Assembly (NCBI RefSeq): GCF_004006295.1
Contig: NZ_CP026095.1
Span: forward strand, 3,768,001 to 3,832,000
Direction: 5' to 3'
Length of the DNA: 64,000 bases
DNA from: Peribacillus asahii
Lineage (GTDB): Bacteria > Bacillota > Bacilli > Bacillales > DSM-1321
The notes under the pieces are model-generated. The model ran no database searches and was not told where the DNA came from. It was given only the letters and a program-made list of their open reading frames with translations. Every line of letters starts with the position of its first letter. Within the stretch, counting starts at the first letter, position 1. Of the stretch, positions 19,496 to 28,133 are shown one piece after another. Both the position numbers and the translations under genes were made by a program.

Positions 19496-20473
19496 TTAAG
19501 CGTTTACTTTTAACTTCTTAAATTCTTCTGTTAAAAGTGGAACGACTTCAAATAGGTCACCAACAATACCGTAGTCAGCAACATTGAAGATGTTTGCTTC
19601 TGGATCTTTATTAATAGCAACGATTACTTTTGAGTTAGACATTCCTGCTAAATGTTGGATAGCTCCGGAAATCCCACATGCGATATATAAATCCGGTGTA
19701 ACAACTTTTCCAGTTTGTCCAATTTGTAAAGAGTAATCACAATAATCTGCATCACAAGCACCACGAGAAGCCCCAACTGCTGCACCAAGAACTTCTGCAA
19801 GTTCTTTTAATGGTTCAAAGCCTTCTGCACTTTTCACACCACGACCACCAGAAATGATAACTTTTGCTTCTGAAAGATCTACACCTTCACTTGCTTTTCG
19901 AACAACATCTTTAATAATTGTACGTAAGTCTGTAATATTCGCAGACAGTGTAACAACATCCCCTGAACGAGACTCATCTTTTTGTAATGGTTCAATGTTA
20001 TTTGGACGAATCGTTGCAAAAACTAAACCGCCTGTGACAATTTTCTTCTCAAATGCTTTACCAGAATAAATCGGGCGAGTAAACACAGTGTTTCCGCCTG
20101 CTACTTCAAGAGCTGTAACATCTGAGATTAAGCCTGCTTCTAATTTTCCAGCTATTTTTGGTGCTAAATCTTTTCCTAATGAAGTATGTCCAATAATTAA
20201 ACCATCTGGATTTTCTGCTTCAATCACAGCAAGCAAAGCCTGTGAGAAACCATCAGAAGTATATTGAGCTAGTTTAGCATCTTCTACAACGACCACTCGG
20301 TCTGCACCATACTGAATTAACTCCACTCCTAAAGCTTGAACGCTTTCTCCAATTAACACACCAACTACTTCTCCGCCGTCTGCAGCAACTTTTGCGGCAC
20401 CAATTGCTTCAAATGATACATTTCTTAGTGAACCGTCTCGAACTTCTCCTAATACAAGAAACTTGCTAGCCAT
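19496..20473 (-). CDS. etfA: Electron transfer flavoprotein alpha subunit
   Basis: FAD-binding half of ETF, taking electrons from acyl-CoA dehydrogenases during beta-oxidation. 325 residues: N-terminal alpha/beta domain, then the conserved C-terminal FAD domain with SGGRGVKSAE, GASRGACDAD, QIGQTGKVV, PDLYIACGISGAIQHL and AINKDPEANIFNVADYGI. Last gene of the lcfA-fadR-fadB-etfB-etfA unit, with a terminator after it. Confidence 0.98.
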   Translation of the reverse strand: MASKFLVLGEVRDGSLRNVSFEAIGAAKVAADGGEVVGVLIGESVQALGVELIQYGADRVVVVEDAKLAQYTSDGFSQALLAVIEAENPDGLIIGHTSLGKDLAPKIAGKLEAGLISDVTALEVAGGNTVFTRPIYSGKAFEKKIVTGGLVFATIRPNNIEPLQKDESRSGDVVTLSANITDLRTIIKDVVRKASEGVDLSEAKVIISGGRGVKSAEGFEPLKELAEVLGAAVGASRGACDADYCDYSLQIGQTGKVVTPDLYIACGISGAIQHLAGMSNSKVIVAINKDPEANIFNVADYGIVGDLFEVVPLLTEEFKKLKVNA

Positions 20474-20538
20474 TATAAAAACCTCCTGCGCTCTTTTTTA
20501 TCTATTCACTCGTCTGTTTATTTCAAAATCTCTAATAA

Positions 20539-21312
20539 TTAGATGACTTTTGCTTCACTGCGTAATAATTGAACAAGTTCACCAACTTGTGCAGAAATGT
20601 CACCACTTAGTACTTTTCCTGCTTCTTTTGTAGGTGGTAAAAAGATTTCGATTGTTTTTGTTTTCGCTTCCACATCATCTTCTTCTAAATCTAAATCATC
20701 TAATTCTAATTCTTCAAGCGGCTTTTTCTTCGCTTTCATGATTCCTGGTAAAGAAGGATAACGTGGCTCATTTAGACCTTGTTGTGCTGTTACTAACAAT
20801 GGAAGAGTCGTTTCAATTGTTTCTGAATCCCCTTCTACATCACGCGTAACACTTACTGTTGTACCTGCAATATTTAAATCTGTAATCGTTGTTACATAAG
20901 GAATATTAAGAAGTTCTGCAACACGTGGTCCCACTTGACCAGAACCGCCATCAATCGCTACATTTCCTGCTATAATAAGATCTACTTCTTGATCTTTTAA
21001 GTATTGAGCCAATACTTTCGCTGTTGTAAATTGATCTACATTTTCTACGTCATCTTCAATATTAATTAACACTGCTTTATCGGCACCCATTGCTAAAGCC
21101 GTACGCAGTTGTTTTTCAGCTTCTTCGTTGCCGACAGAAACAACCGTTACTTCGCCGCCTTGAGCGTCTCGTACTTGAATCGCTTCTTCCACAGCATACT
21201 CATCATAAGGGTTAATAATAAATTCAGCGCCCTCTTCATTGATTTTGCCGTTAGAAAGCGTAATTTTTTCTTCTGTATCAAATGTTCTTTTCAGTAATAC
21301 ATAAATGTTCAC
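20539..21312 (-). CDS. etfB: Electron transfer flavoprotein beta subunit
   Basis: Partner of EtfA, binding AMP and docking the dehydrogenase. The start is GTG at 21312, 9 nt after AGGAGG, giving MNIYVLLKRTFDTEEKI and 257 residues, the usual length; a longer frame to 21387 has no ribosome site. Conserved segments: AIQVRDAQGGEVTVVSVG, LAMGADKAVLI, and IAGNVAIDGGSGQVGPRVAELLNIP (shown in parts) with the ETF beta signature near the middle. 65 bp upstream of etfA. Confidence 0.97.
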   Translation of the reverse strand: MNIYVLLKRTFDTEEKITLSNGKINEEGAEFIINPYDEYAVEEAIQVRDAQGGEVTVVSVGNEEAEKQLRTALAMGADKAVLINIEDDVENVDQFTTAKVLAQYLKDQEVDLIIAGNVAIDGGSGQVGPRVAELLNIPYVTTITDLNIAGTTVSVTRDVEGDSETIETTLPLLVTAQQGLNEPRYPSLPGIMKAKKKPLEELELDDLDLEEDDVEAKTKTIEIFLPPTKEAGKVLSGDISAQVGELVQLLRSEAKVI

Positions 21313-21445
21313 GATAATCCCTCCTGAGTGTTTTAAATTCCTAAGATTCTGAAAAGTCAAAATCCATATATAGTAAGTATTCTTCAAAATCCAACAAATT
21401 CCTTTAATATTTTAGAAAAAAATATATTTTTTTACGTTTTTTTAC

Positions 21446-22219
21446 TTATTTACCCGTAAAAAGCGGTTCTCTTTTTTCAATGAATGCACTAATTCCTTCT
21501 TTTGCATCGTTTGACTCGAAAATTGTTCCAAATTGTGCTACTTCATTTGCCACACCTTTGTAATAAGAGTCATGCTTTAAATAGTTTAATTGTTCAATAA
21601 TAGCTTTTAGAGCAAGAGGGCTTTTCTTCGCTACTTTAAAAGCTAGTTCTTTCGCTTTTGGAAGTAATTCTTCATCGGAGTAAGCTCGGTTCGCTAGACC
21701 ATATTGGACAGCTTCAACTCCTGTAATCGGTTCACTTGTAAATAACATTTCCGCAGCTTTGGCTGTACCTACATAACGTGGAAGTCGTTGTGTACCTGCA
21801 AAACCTGGGATTAAACCTAATTGCAGTTCTGGTAAACCAAGCTTTGCTTGTTCTGTTACTAAGCGAATATGACAAGACATCGCTAATTCAAGACCACCGC
21901 CTAATGCAGCTCCGTGAATAGCAGCAATGACCGGCTTTGGGAATTTTTCGATTTTTTCTAATACTGCTTGTCCATTCTCAGCTAAGGCAGAGAATGCGGA
22001 ACCATTTTCAATTTCAGTAATTTCCTTAATATCTGCTCCTGCTGAAAAGAATCTTCCTTCACCGTGGAGCAAGATAACTCTCACTTCTTCATTCTGACTG
22101 ATTTCATCTAAGGCTTCGGATATCTCCTTAATCATTCCTGTAGAAAGTGCATTTGCAGGTGCTCTATTAATCGTAATAAAAGCAACATGGTCCTCAACTG
22201 CAAGCTTTAAGTACTCCAT
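21446..22219 (-). CDS. fadB: Enoyl-CoA hydratase/isomerase (crotonase family)
   Basis: Hydrates trans-2-enoyl-CoA in beta-oxidation. 257 residues of the crotonase fold; oxyanion-hole loops GRFFSAGADIKEI (about 55-67) and GAALGGGLELAM (about 104-115); LGLIPGFAGTQRLPR holds the second catalytic loop. Directly behind fadR and before etfB. B. subtilis has the same gene in the same operon. Confidence 0.95.
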   Translation of the reverse strand: MEYLKLAVEDHVAFITINRAPANALSTGMIKEISEALDEISQNEEVRVILLHGEGRFFSAGADIKEITEIENGSAFSALAENGQAVLEKIEKFPKPVIAAIHGAALGGGLELAMSCHIRLVTEQAKLGLPELQLGLIPGFAGTQRLPRYVGTAKAAEMLFTSEPITGVEAVQYGLANRAYSDEELLPKAKELAFKVAKKSPLALKAIIEQLNYLKHDSYYKGVANEVAQFGTIFESNDAKEGISAFIEKREPLFTGK

Positions 22220-22364
22220 TTCTTCTCCTCCATCTTGGTTGCTGAATTCTCAAGTCATCAATAAGCACTTGATATGTATTCACTCTTCTTTTCCATTCGG
22301 AAAATGAGCTTCATTATCGAGTTTAGTTGAGAGCGACGATATCGTCACTCTTATCTAAACATCG

Positions 22365-22952
22365 TTAATTACTAGAACTACAACCATTTGTTAATAATCG
22401 ATGAACTTCTGGGACAAGATCTGTTAGTGAATATTTTTGGTCATTCATCACCCAAGTTGTTGCTACTTCATCCATTGTGCCAAAAATCATATTTTTCATG
22501 AGCTTGACATTAAGGGTAGACCTGAATTCTCCCGTTTCTTTTCCCTCGATAACGATTCGATCCACAAGGCTTAAATATCCTTTTAACACATCATTAATCC
22601 TATGACGCAATTCTTTATTAGATTGCCTTAATTCTAATTGAGTCACGATGGCTAAGTTCGGGTCTTCTGAAAGGATTTGAAAATGTTTTTGAATCAAGAC
22701 AAACAATTTATCCACTGCGCTGGATTTTTCTTTAATACCTTCTTGAATCTGTTCAACAAAGTAACCCATTTTTTCCCGGAATAATGAAATCAAAATATCT
22801 TCTTTATTTTTAAAGTAAAGATAGATTGTCCCATCTGCTACTCCCGCTTGCTTAGCAATCTTTGATACTTGAGCTTGATGGTAACCATTTTGAGCAATAA
22901 CAATAACGGCTGCATCAATAATTTGCATATACTTTGGCCTACTACTTTTCAC
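22365..22952 (-). CDS. fadR: TetR-family fatty acid degradation repressor FadR
   Basis: Repressor of beta-oxidation genes, released by long-chain acyl-CoA. 195 residues: N-terminal TetR helix-turn-helix (about 10-56; VSKIAKQAGVADGTIYLYFK is the core) and an alpha-helical ligand domain. Its own promoter carries a perfect FadR operator, showing autoregulation. It lies between lcfA and fadB as in B. subtilis (ysiA). Confidence 0.96.
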   Translation of the reverse strand: MKSSRPKYMQIIDAAVIVIAQNGYHQAQVSKIAKQAGVADGTIYLYFKNKEDILISLFREKMGYFVEQIQEGIKEKSSAVDKLFVLIQKHFQILSEDPNLAIVTQLELRQSNKELRHRINDVLKGYLSLVDRIVIEGKETGEFRSTLNVKLMKNMIFGTMDEVATTWVMNDQKYSLTDLVPEVHRLLTNGCSSSN

Positions 22953-22974
22953 TAGTTGTCTCCTTTCAGAAACA

Positions 22975-22992
22975 TGAATGAATAATCATTCA
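22975..22992 (-). promoter_or_regulatory. Perfect FadR operator upstream of fadR
   Basis: TGAATGAATAATCATTCA is an exact match to the FadR consensus TGAATGANTANTCATTCA, centred near the predicted transcription start. Confidence 0.9.
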
Positions 22993-22999
22993 TGTTTCT

Positions 23000-23028
23000 A
23001 TAATAAAGTGGTATTTTATTACTGTCAA
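23000..23028 (-). promoter_or_regulatory. Strong SigA promoter of fadR-fadB-etfBA
   Basis: Minus strand TTGACA at 23028-23023, 17 bp, TATTAT at 23005-23000, immediately upstream of the FadR operator. It lies in the 168-bp gap between lcfA and fadR and should give a separate FadR-repressed transcript. Confidence 0.85.
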
Positions 23029-23120
23029 TAACAATTTTACAAAATAAACCCATTTATAGGATAACTTGTACAACCTAATTATAGTTACGGAGCCAAAAAT
23101 TATCGCTCCGCATAATACGA

Positions 23121-24818
23121 TTATGCTTTCTTTTCATCTTCAGCCCATTTCTTTTTCTCTTCTTCTATGAGCACTCGACGTAAAATCTTCCCAATCGTTG
23201 TTTTGGGCAGCTCTTCTCTAAACTCATATAAGCGCGGAACTTTATAGGCGGCTAAATGCTTTCTAGCAAACTCATTAAGCTCCTGTTCCGTGACTGTATG
23301 ACCAGATTTCAAAACGACATAAGCTTTGACCGTTTCACCACGATATGGATCAGGAATTCCAACGACTATTACTTCCTGCACCGCTTCATGTTCATATAGA
23401 ACCTCTTCAATCTCTCTCGGATAAATATTAAAACCGCCTGCGATAATGGTATCTTTTTTACGTTCCACAACGTAGAAAAAGCCTTGTTCGTCCATATAGC
23501 CTAAATCTCCTGTTAAAAGCCAGCCGTTTTTGAATGTATTTTCCGTATCCTCTGGGCGATTCCAATACCCTTTCATCACTTGGGGACCTTTAATACCAAT
23601 CTCCCCTATTTCATTCGGCCCTAATGGTTCGCCTGTTTCTAACGATAAAATCGCGGCTTCCGTATCCGGCCAAGGGACTCCAATGCTCCCCTTTACACGC
23701 GGTTCATCCCAAATAAAGTTAGCATGTGTGACAGGAGACGTTTCAGAAAGCCCATATCCTTCTACTAATTTTCCGCCTGTGACCCGTTCAAATTGTTCCT
23801 GTACTTCTAGAGGTAGAGGAGCGGAACCACTTAGGCAGGCTTTAATAGAAGAAAGGTCATACTTCTTCAAATCAGGGTGATTCAAAATTCCAATATAAAT
23901 AGTCGGTGCTCCAGGAAATATTGTCGGTTTGTGCTTATGAATCGTTTTTAACACCGTTTCTACATCAAATTTCGGTAAAAGAAGCATCATATTGCCATCC
24001 AAAACGGACAGCAGCAATACAGTTGTCATGCCATATACATGAAAAAACGGCAAAATACCAAGCACCTTTTCCTGACCTGGTCTGCTTTTATATAACCAAG
24101 CTTGACACATCTTCGTATTTGCGATTAAGTTTTTATGAGTCAGCATAACTCCCTTTGGAAATCCTGTTGTCCCCCCTGTATATTGTAATAGGGCTACATC
24201 ATGGTCGATATCGCATGAACTAGATATTTCTTCTGGTACATCCTGCTTCATCACTTCTTTAAATAAATGATGATTGCCAGCATGCTCTACTTTTACAACG
24301 ATACCGTATTGTTTCTTTTGAATAGAAGGATATATAAGGTTTTTTGGAAAAGGAAGGTAGTCTTTGATAGCGGTTACAATAATATGTTGGATATTCGTTT
24401 TCGGGGCAATCTTTGCAACACGCGGAAACAAAATATCCATCGTGACAATTATTTTCGCTTCTGCATCTTTCATTTGATACTCTAACTCTCGTTCTGTATA
24501 TGTGGGATTAGTCTGTACAACAACGCCTTCAGCCATCAAAATACCGAAATACGAAATAACAGCCTGTGGACAGTTGGGCAATAAAATAGCAACACGATCA
24601 CCTTTTTCAAGACCTAATTCTTTCAAATAAGCAGCAAACTTTAAAGAAGATTCATACACTTCCTTAAATGTAAGCTCTCTACCCATAAAATGAATAGATG
24701 CTTTATAAGGATGTTTCACAGCAGATTCCTTTAAATATGTCTGCACAGGCTTATCATCATAAATCAACGTCGTCGGTATCCCCTCTGGATACATCTGTTG
24801 CCATGGTTTATTGCTCAT
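23121..24818 (-). CDS. lcfA: Long-chain fatty acid-CoA ligase
   Basis: Activates fatty acids to acyl-CoA with ATP, the entry step of beta-oxidation. 565 residues of the ANL superfamily: P-loop YTGGTTGFPKGVML (about 219-232), A5-like motif EGYGLSETSPV, A7 LTGDLGYMDEQG, A8 FYVVERKKDTIIAGGFNIYP and the C-terminal catalytic Lys in LPKTTIGKILRR. RBS GGGAGGGG 4-5 nt before the ATG. It starts the fad/etf cluster behind its own promoter. Confidence 0.96.
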   Translation of the reverse strand: MSNKPWQQMYPEGIPTTLIYDDKPVQTYLKESAVKHPYKASIHFMGRELTFKEVYESSLKFAAYLKELGLEKGDRVAILLPNCPQAVISYFGILMAEGVVVQTNPTYTERELEYQMKDAEAKIIVTMDILFPRVAKIAPKTNIQHIIVTAIKDYLPFPKNLIYPSIQKKQYGIVVKVEHAGNHHLFKEVMKQDVPEEISSSCDIDHDVALLQYTGGTTGFPKGVMLTHKNLIANTKMCQAWLYKSRPGQEKVLGILPFFHVYGMTTVLLLSVLDGNMMLLLPKFDVETVLKTIHKHKPTIFPGAPTIYIGILNHPDLKKYDLSSIKACLSGSAPLPLEVQEQFERVTGGKLVEGYGLSETSPVTHANFIWDEPRVKGSIGVPWPDTEAAILSLETGEPLGPNEIGEIGIKGPQVMKGYWNRPEDTENTFKNGWLLTGDLGYMDEQGFFYVVERKKDTIIAGGFNIYPREIEEVLYEHEAVQEVIVVGIPDPYRGETVKAYVVLKSGHTVTEQELNEFARKHLAAYKVPRLYEFREELPKTTIGKILRRVLIEEEKKKWAEDEKKA

Positions 24819-24852
24819 TTAACCCCTCCCTTAATCCAAGTTTACTAATCAT

Positions 24853-24881
24853 TTCTATTATAATACAATTACCATTTACTT
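24853..24881 (-). promoter_or_regulatory. Promoter of lcfA with a FadR half-site
   Basis: Minus strand TTGTAA, 17 bp, TATAAT at about 24863-24858, followed directly by AATGATTAGT, which fits one half of the FadR operator; the other half is not conserved. Confidence 0.6.
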
Positions 24882-24918
24882 ACAATTGGAGATTTTGAGA
24901 AAAGAAATCCCATTACGG

Positions 24919-25070
24919 TGCGCTGACACCGACCTTGCCCTCTTGAAAGACTGTTTTTCTCTCAAGTGTTGCTCACCCAAGTCTCGCCTCTGCCTCTTCT
25001 TATGGAAGGTGGTAAGTGGGATATTGGTGAGAAAGAACCTCAGCGACTTTAGTCCTAGGAGTGGTCAGCG
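24919..25070 (+). mobile_element. Degenerate insertion-sequence remnant (IS200/IS605-like end)
   Basis: About 150 bp bounded by GCGCTGACACC and GTGGTCAGCG, a short inverted pair. The right part contains CAGCGACTTTAGTCCTAGGA, very like the right-end hairpin of IS200/IS605 tnpB elements, preceded by a frame of about 16 codons that ends in the hairpin as truncated tnpB tails do. No intact gene. Low-to-moderate confidence; read by eye. Confidence 0.4.
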
Positions 25071-25129
25071 TCCAAAACAATTTTTAAATAACGCTATTAA
25101 GTTTTAGCTCATTGCATGTGAAATCATAA

Positions 25130-25166
25130 GAAAAGAGAGGGCACTATGATATGCACCTCTCCTTTC
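25130..25166 (-). terminator. Terminator after the yshE-linked small ORF
   Basis: GAGAGGTGCA, loop, TGCCCTCTC-type stem followed by TTTTCTT on the minus strand. Confidence 0.7.
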
Positions 25167-25181
25167 TTTATCCGTATTCCT

Positions 25182-25265
25182 TTACACTTTCATAAATAAA
25201 TAAACAACACCTAATAAAATAAAAAGTCCACAGCAAACTAATAATATTTTCGCTAGTTTCTCCAC
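25182..25265 (-). CDS. 27-residue single-pass membrane peptide (unknown)
   Basis: GTG start at 25265 with AAGGAAG 6 nt upstream, 27 codons, stop at 25182, followed by a terminator. The translation is one hydrophobic helix (ILLVCCGLFILLGVVYLFM) with Lys residues at both ends. It starts 25 bp after the yshE stop, so it would be the last gene of the zapA-yshB-polX-mutSB-yshE unit. The ribosome site, spacing and terminator support a real gene; function is unknown. Confidence 0.55.
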   Translation of the reverse strand: MEKLAKILLVCCGLFILLGVVYLFMKV

Positions 25266-25290
25266 AGCTTTCTTCCTTTCGCAAGAGGCA

Positions 25291-25698
25291 TCAGGAAATT
25301 CCAGAGCCGATGACAAAAGATAAACCAATTGAAATCATCATCGATAGAAAGCCAACCGCCCGATTATCTTTTTGGATTTCTTCATCTATTTTAAACGCTG
25401 GTGTCATAAATTCAAAAATAAAATAACCAATTACAAGAAAAACAAAACCATAGACTCCCCAACCAATCATCGTCAATAAGGAATCATTTTGTAAAATGGA
25501 TTGGCGAAACACGTTGGAAATCCCTAAAATTTTCCCTCCTGTGGCCATAGCCACAGATAGATTTCCACGCTTAATTTCTTCCCAATTTTTATACTTCGTT
25601 ACAAGCTCAAAAACGGTTAAAAAGACAATGATGCATAAAATCACGACACTATAGCGAGCAGCAATGTACACATATTCATTTCCCCAAATCTCATCCAT
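25291..25698 (-). CDS. yshE: DUF350 membrane protein YshE
   Basis: Integral membrane protein of 135 residues with about four transmembrane helices (18-38, 48-62 weak, 75-98, 112-133). The first helix and the ELVTKYKNWEEIKRGNLSVA loop, followed by small-residue helices, fit DUF350. Function unknown. It follows mutSB with about 50 bp, the conserved Bacillus arrangement. Confidence 0.88.
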   Translation of the reverse strand: MDEIWGNEYVYIAARYSVVILCIIVFLTVFELVTKYKNWEEIKRGNLSVAMATGGKILGISNVFRQSILQNDSLLTMIGWGVYGFVFLVIGYFIFEFMTPAFKIDEEIQKDNRAVGFLSMMISIGLSFVIGSGIS

Positions 25699-25749
25699 AT
25701 CCCACTACTCCTACATGGTAACTGACCAAGTTCTTAAGTCTGTTTCCGT

Positions 25750-28107
25750 TTATTTAAATTCTACAATCGTAACACCATTGCCGCCTTCGCCTGCTTCTCC
25801 AAAGCGAATCCGTTTAACCGAGCGATGATTTTTCAAATATTCTTGAACGCCTTGTCTCAGAGCTCCCGTGCCTTTTCCATGGATGACGGACACTCTTGGA
25901 TAGCTCGCTAAAAGTGCATCATCAATATATTTTTCAACCCTTGAAAGTGCATTTTCATAGCGCTCTCCACGAAGATCCAGCTCAAGACTAACATGGTAGT
26001 CTTTCCCCTTAATTGTCGTAAGCGGCTTCGTTTGTTTTTCTTTTTGAGCTGACTTAATAAATTCAAGGTCTGCTTCTTTTACTTTCATCTTCATAATACC
26101 CATTTGTACATGCCATTCATCAGACGATGCTTTTTCAATTAAATAGCCTTTTTGCCCGAAGCTTGTCACTTTCACTTCATCGCCAGGCTGCCATGCCCGT
26201 TTTTGCGATGATACTGCCATTTTCGGTGATTTTTTCAGCTCAGGTGCAGCCTCTTCTAATCGTTTCTTTGCATCGATTAATTCATGCTCCTTGACATCTG
26301 CTCGCTTCTCCAAACGAAGCTTGCGTAAATCTCTAATAATCTTTTCTGCTTCTTTTTTTGCATTTTCAACAATAGCGGCTGCTTCCGTTGATGCTTTCTC
26401 CATCAGCTTGTCGCGTTCATTGTAATATTCCGCAATTTGTTGCTGCAAGTCTCGATGCAGTTTTTCCGATTGCTTTAAATAATCCGCCGCTTCTTTCTCT
26501 TCTTCCTCTGCCTGACGACGACTTGCTTCTAATGAGGCAATCATCGTTTCAACTTGATTCGTCTCCTCACCAATATGACTTCGCGCATGATTAATGACTT
26601 TCTCGTTTAAGCCAAGACGTTTTGAAATTTCAAATGCATTACTTCGACCAGGTACACCAATCAATAGCTTATACGTTGGTCTTAATGACTCCACATCAAA
26701 TTCAACGCTCGCATTAATTACACCCTCACGGTCATAACCATAGGCCTTTAATTCTGGATAATGAGTCGTCGCAATAACTCGGGCACCCCGCTTATACACT
26801 TCATCTAAAATAGAAATCGCTAAAGCTGCTCCTTCTTGCGGGTCAGTTCCTGCCCCAAGCTCATCAAATAAAACTAAACTTTCATGATCCACATGCTCCA
26901 AAATTTCAACAATATTGACCATATGAGAAGAAAATGTACTTAAGCTTTGCTCAATTGACTGTTCATCGCCAATATCAGCATATACTGCTGAAAAAACAGC
27001 CACTTCTGAACCATCAAGAGCTGGAATCTGTAATCCAGCTTGCGCCATCAACGTACAAAGTCCAATCGTTTTTAACGTGACGGTCTTCCCGCCTGTATTC
27101 GGACCGGTAATCACGATTGTTGTAAACTCTTCTCCTAAGAAAATATCGTTTGCCACCACGACATCAGCCGGAATAAGCGGGTGCTTCGCTTTAAATAGTT
27201 TCACTCGACCTTCTTGATTCAGCTGTGGTTTAGAACCATTAATCACTTTCGCATAACGGGCTTTTGCAAATACAAAATCGAGCTGAGCCAGTACCGCTAC
27301 ATTATGTAATAATTCAGACGTATACTCACCGACCTTCACAGACAGCTCCGTTAAAATACGTTCAATTTCTAACTGCTCTTTCACTCTTGTTTCTTGCAAA
27401 GCATTATTCAGCTGTACAATTGCCTGCGGTTCAATAAATAATGTTTGACCTGAAGAAGATTGGTCATGAATAATGCCACCATAATGACTGCGATATTCTT
27501 GTTTAACTGGAATAACAAAGCGATCATTTCGAATCGTCACAATAGCATCCGATAACATTTTAGAAGCATTGGAAGAACGAATCATACTTTCTAACTTTTC
27601 CCGTACGCGGCTTTCATTTGTTCGCAGCTGATTGCGAAGCGTACGCAATTGCTCACTAGCTGAATCAAGCACCTCGCCATGCTCACTAATGGCATACGTA
27701 ATCGCCTGTTGTAAATCAATCAATGGGTGAAGTGATTCAATATATTCCGTTAACAGCACCGTCTCAATTTCTTGCTCGGCCATCTCTTCAAAAAAGCGGT
27801 TTAATACGCGCCCTGCTCGAATCGTACTTGCAATCTCCATCAGTTCAATCGGTGATAACATTCCGCCAATTTGTGCCCGCTTTGCATGTGGACGAATATC
27901 GAAAATTCCTCCTAAAGGAACATTTCCTTTCAAACGGAGCACTTTTGCACTTTCATCCGTTTCTTCCTGCCATCTAACAACTTCATCAAAATCAGTAGAT
28001 GGAGCTAATTGTACTGCCTTGTCTTTCCCAATTGACGACGTACAATGGGAAACTAATTGTTCTTTAATTTTTGTAAATTCTAATGTGTTCAATGCTTTTT
28101 GATGCAT
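25750..28107 (-). CDS. mutSB: MutS2 endonuclease / recombination and ribosome-rescue ATPase
   Basis: MutS paralogue acting on branched DNA or on collided ribosomes in Bacillus. 785 residues: N-terminal clamp and core domains; ABC-type ATPase with Walker [17 protein letters not shown] and Walker [13 protein letters not shown]; a coiled-coil hinge (about 510-620, rich in E, K, A); a KOW-like segment; and a C-terminal Smr nuclease domain with [12 protein letters not shown] and [11 protein letters not shown]. No MutS mismatch domain I. ATG 13 nt from GGAGG. Confidence 0.96.
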   Translation of the reverse strand: MHQKALNTLEFTKIKEQLVSHCTSSIGKDKAVQLAPSTDFDEVVRWQEETDESAKVLRLKGNVPLGGIFDIRPHAKRAQIGGMLSPIELMEIASTIRAGRVLNRFFEEMAEQEIETVLLTEYIESLHPLIDLQQAITYAISEHGEVLDSASEQLRTLRNQLRTNESRVREKLESMIRSSNASKMLSDAIVTIRNDRFVIPVKQEYRSHYGGIIHDQSSSGQTLFIEPQAIVQLNNALQETRVKEQLEIERILTELSVKVGEYTSELLHNVAVLAQLDFVFAKARYAKVINGSKPQLNQEGRVKLFKAKHPLIPADVVVANDIFLGEEFTTIVITGPNTGGKTVTLKTIGLCTLMAQAGLQIPALDGSEVAVFSAVYADIGDEQSIEQSLSTFSSHMVNIVEILEHVDHESLVLFDELGAGTDPQEGAALAISILDEVYKRGARVIATTHYPELKAYGYDREGVINASVEFDVESLRPTYKLLIGVPGRSNAFEISKRLGLNEKVINHARSHIGEETNQVETMIASLEASRRQAEEEEKEAADYLKQSEKLHRDLQQQIAEYYNERDKLMEKASTEAAAIVENAKKEAEKIIRDLRKLRLEKRADVKEHELIDAKKRLEEAAPELKKSPKMAVSSQKRAWQPGDEVKVTSFGQKGYLIEKASSDEWHVQMGIMKMKVKEADLEFIKSAQKEKQTKPLTTIKGKDYHVSLELDLRGERYENALSRVEKYIDDALLASYPRVSVIHGKGTGALRQGVQEYLKNHRSVKRIRFGEAGEGGNGVTIVEFK

Positions 28108-28133
28108 GGAGATAAAAAAGCCTCCTTGTCAGG

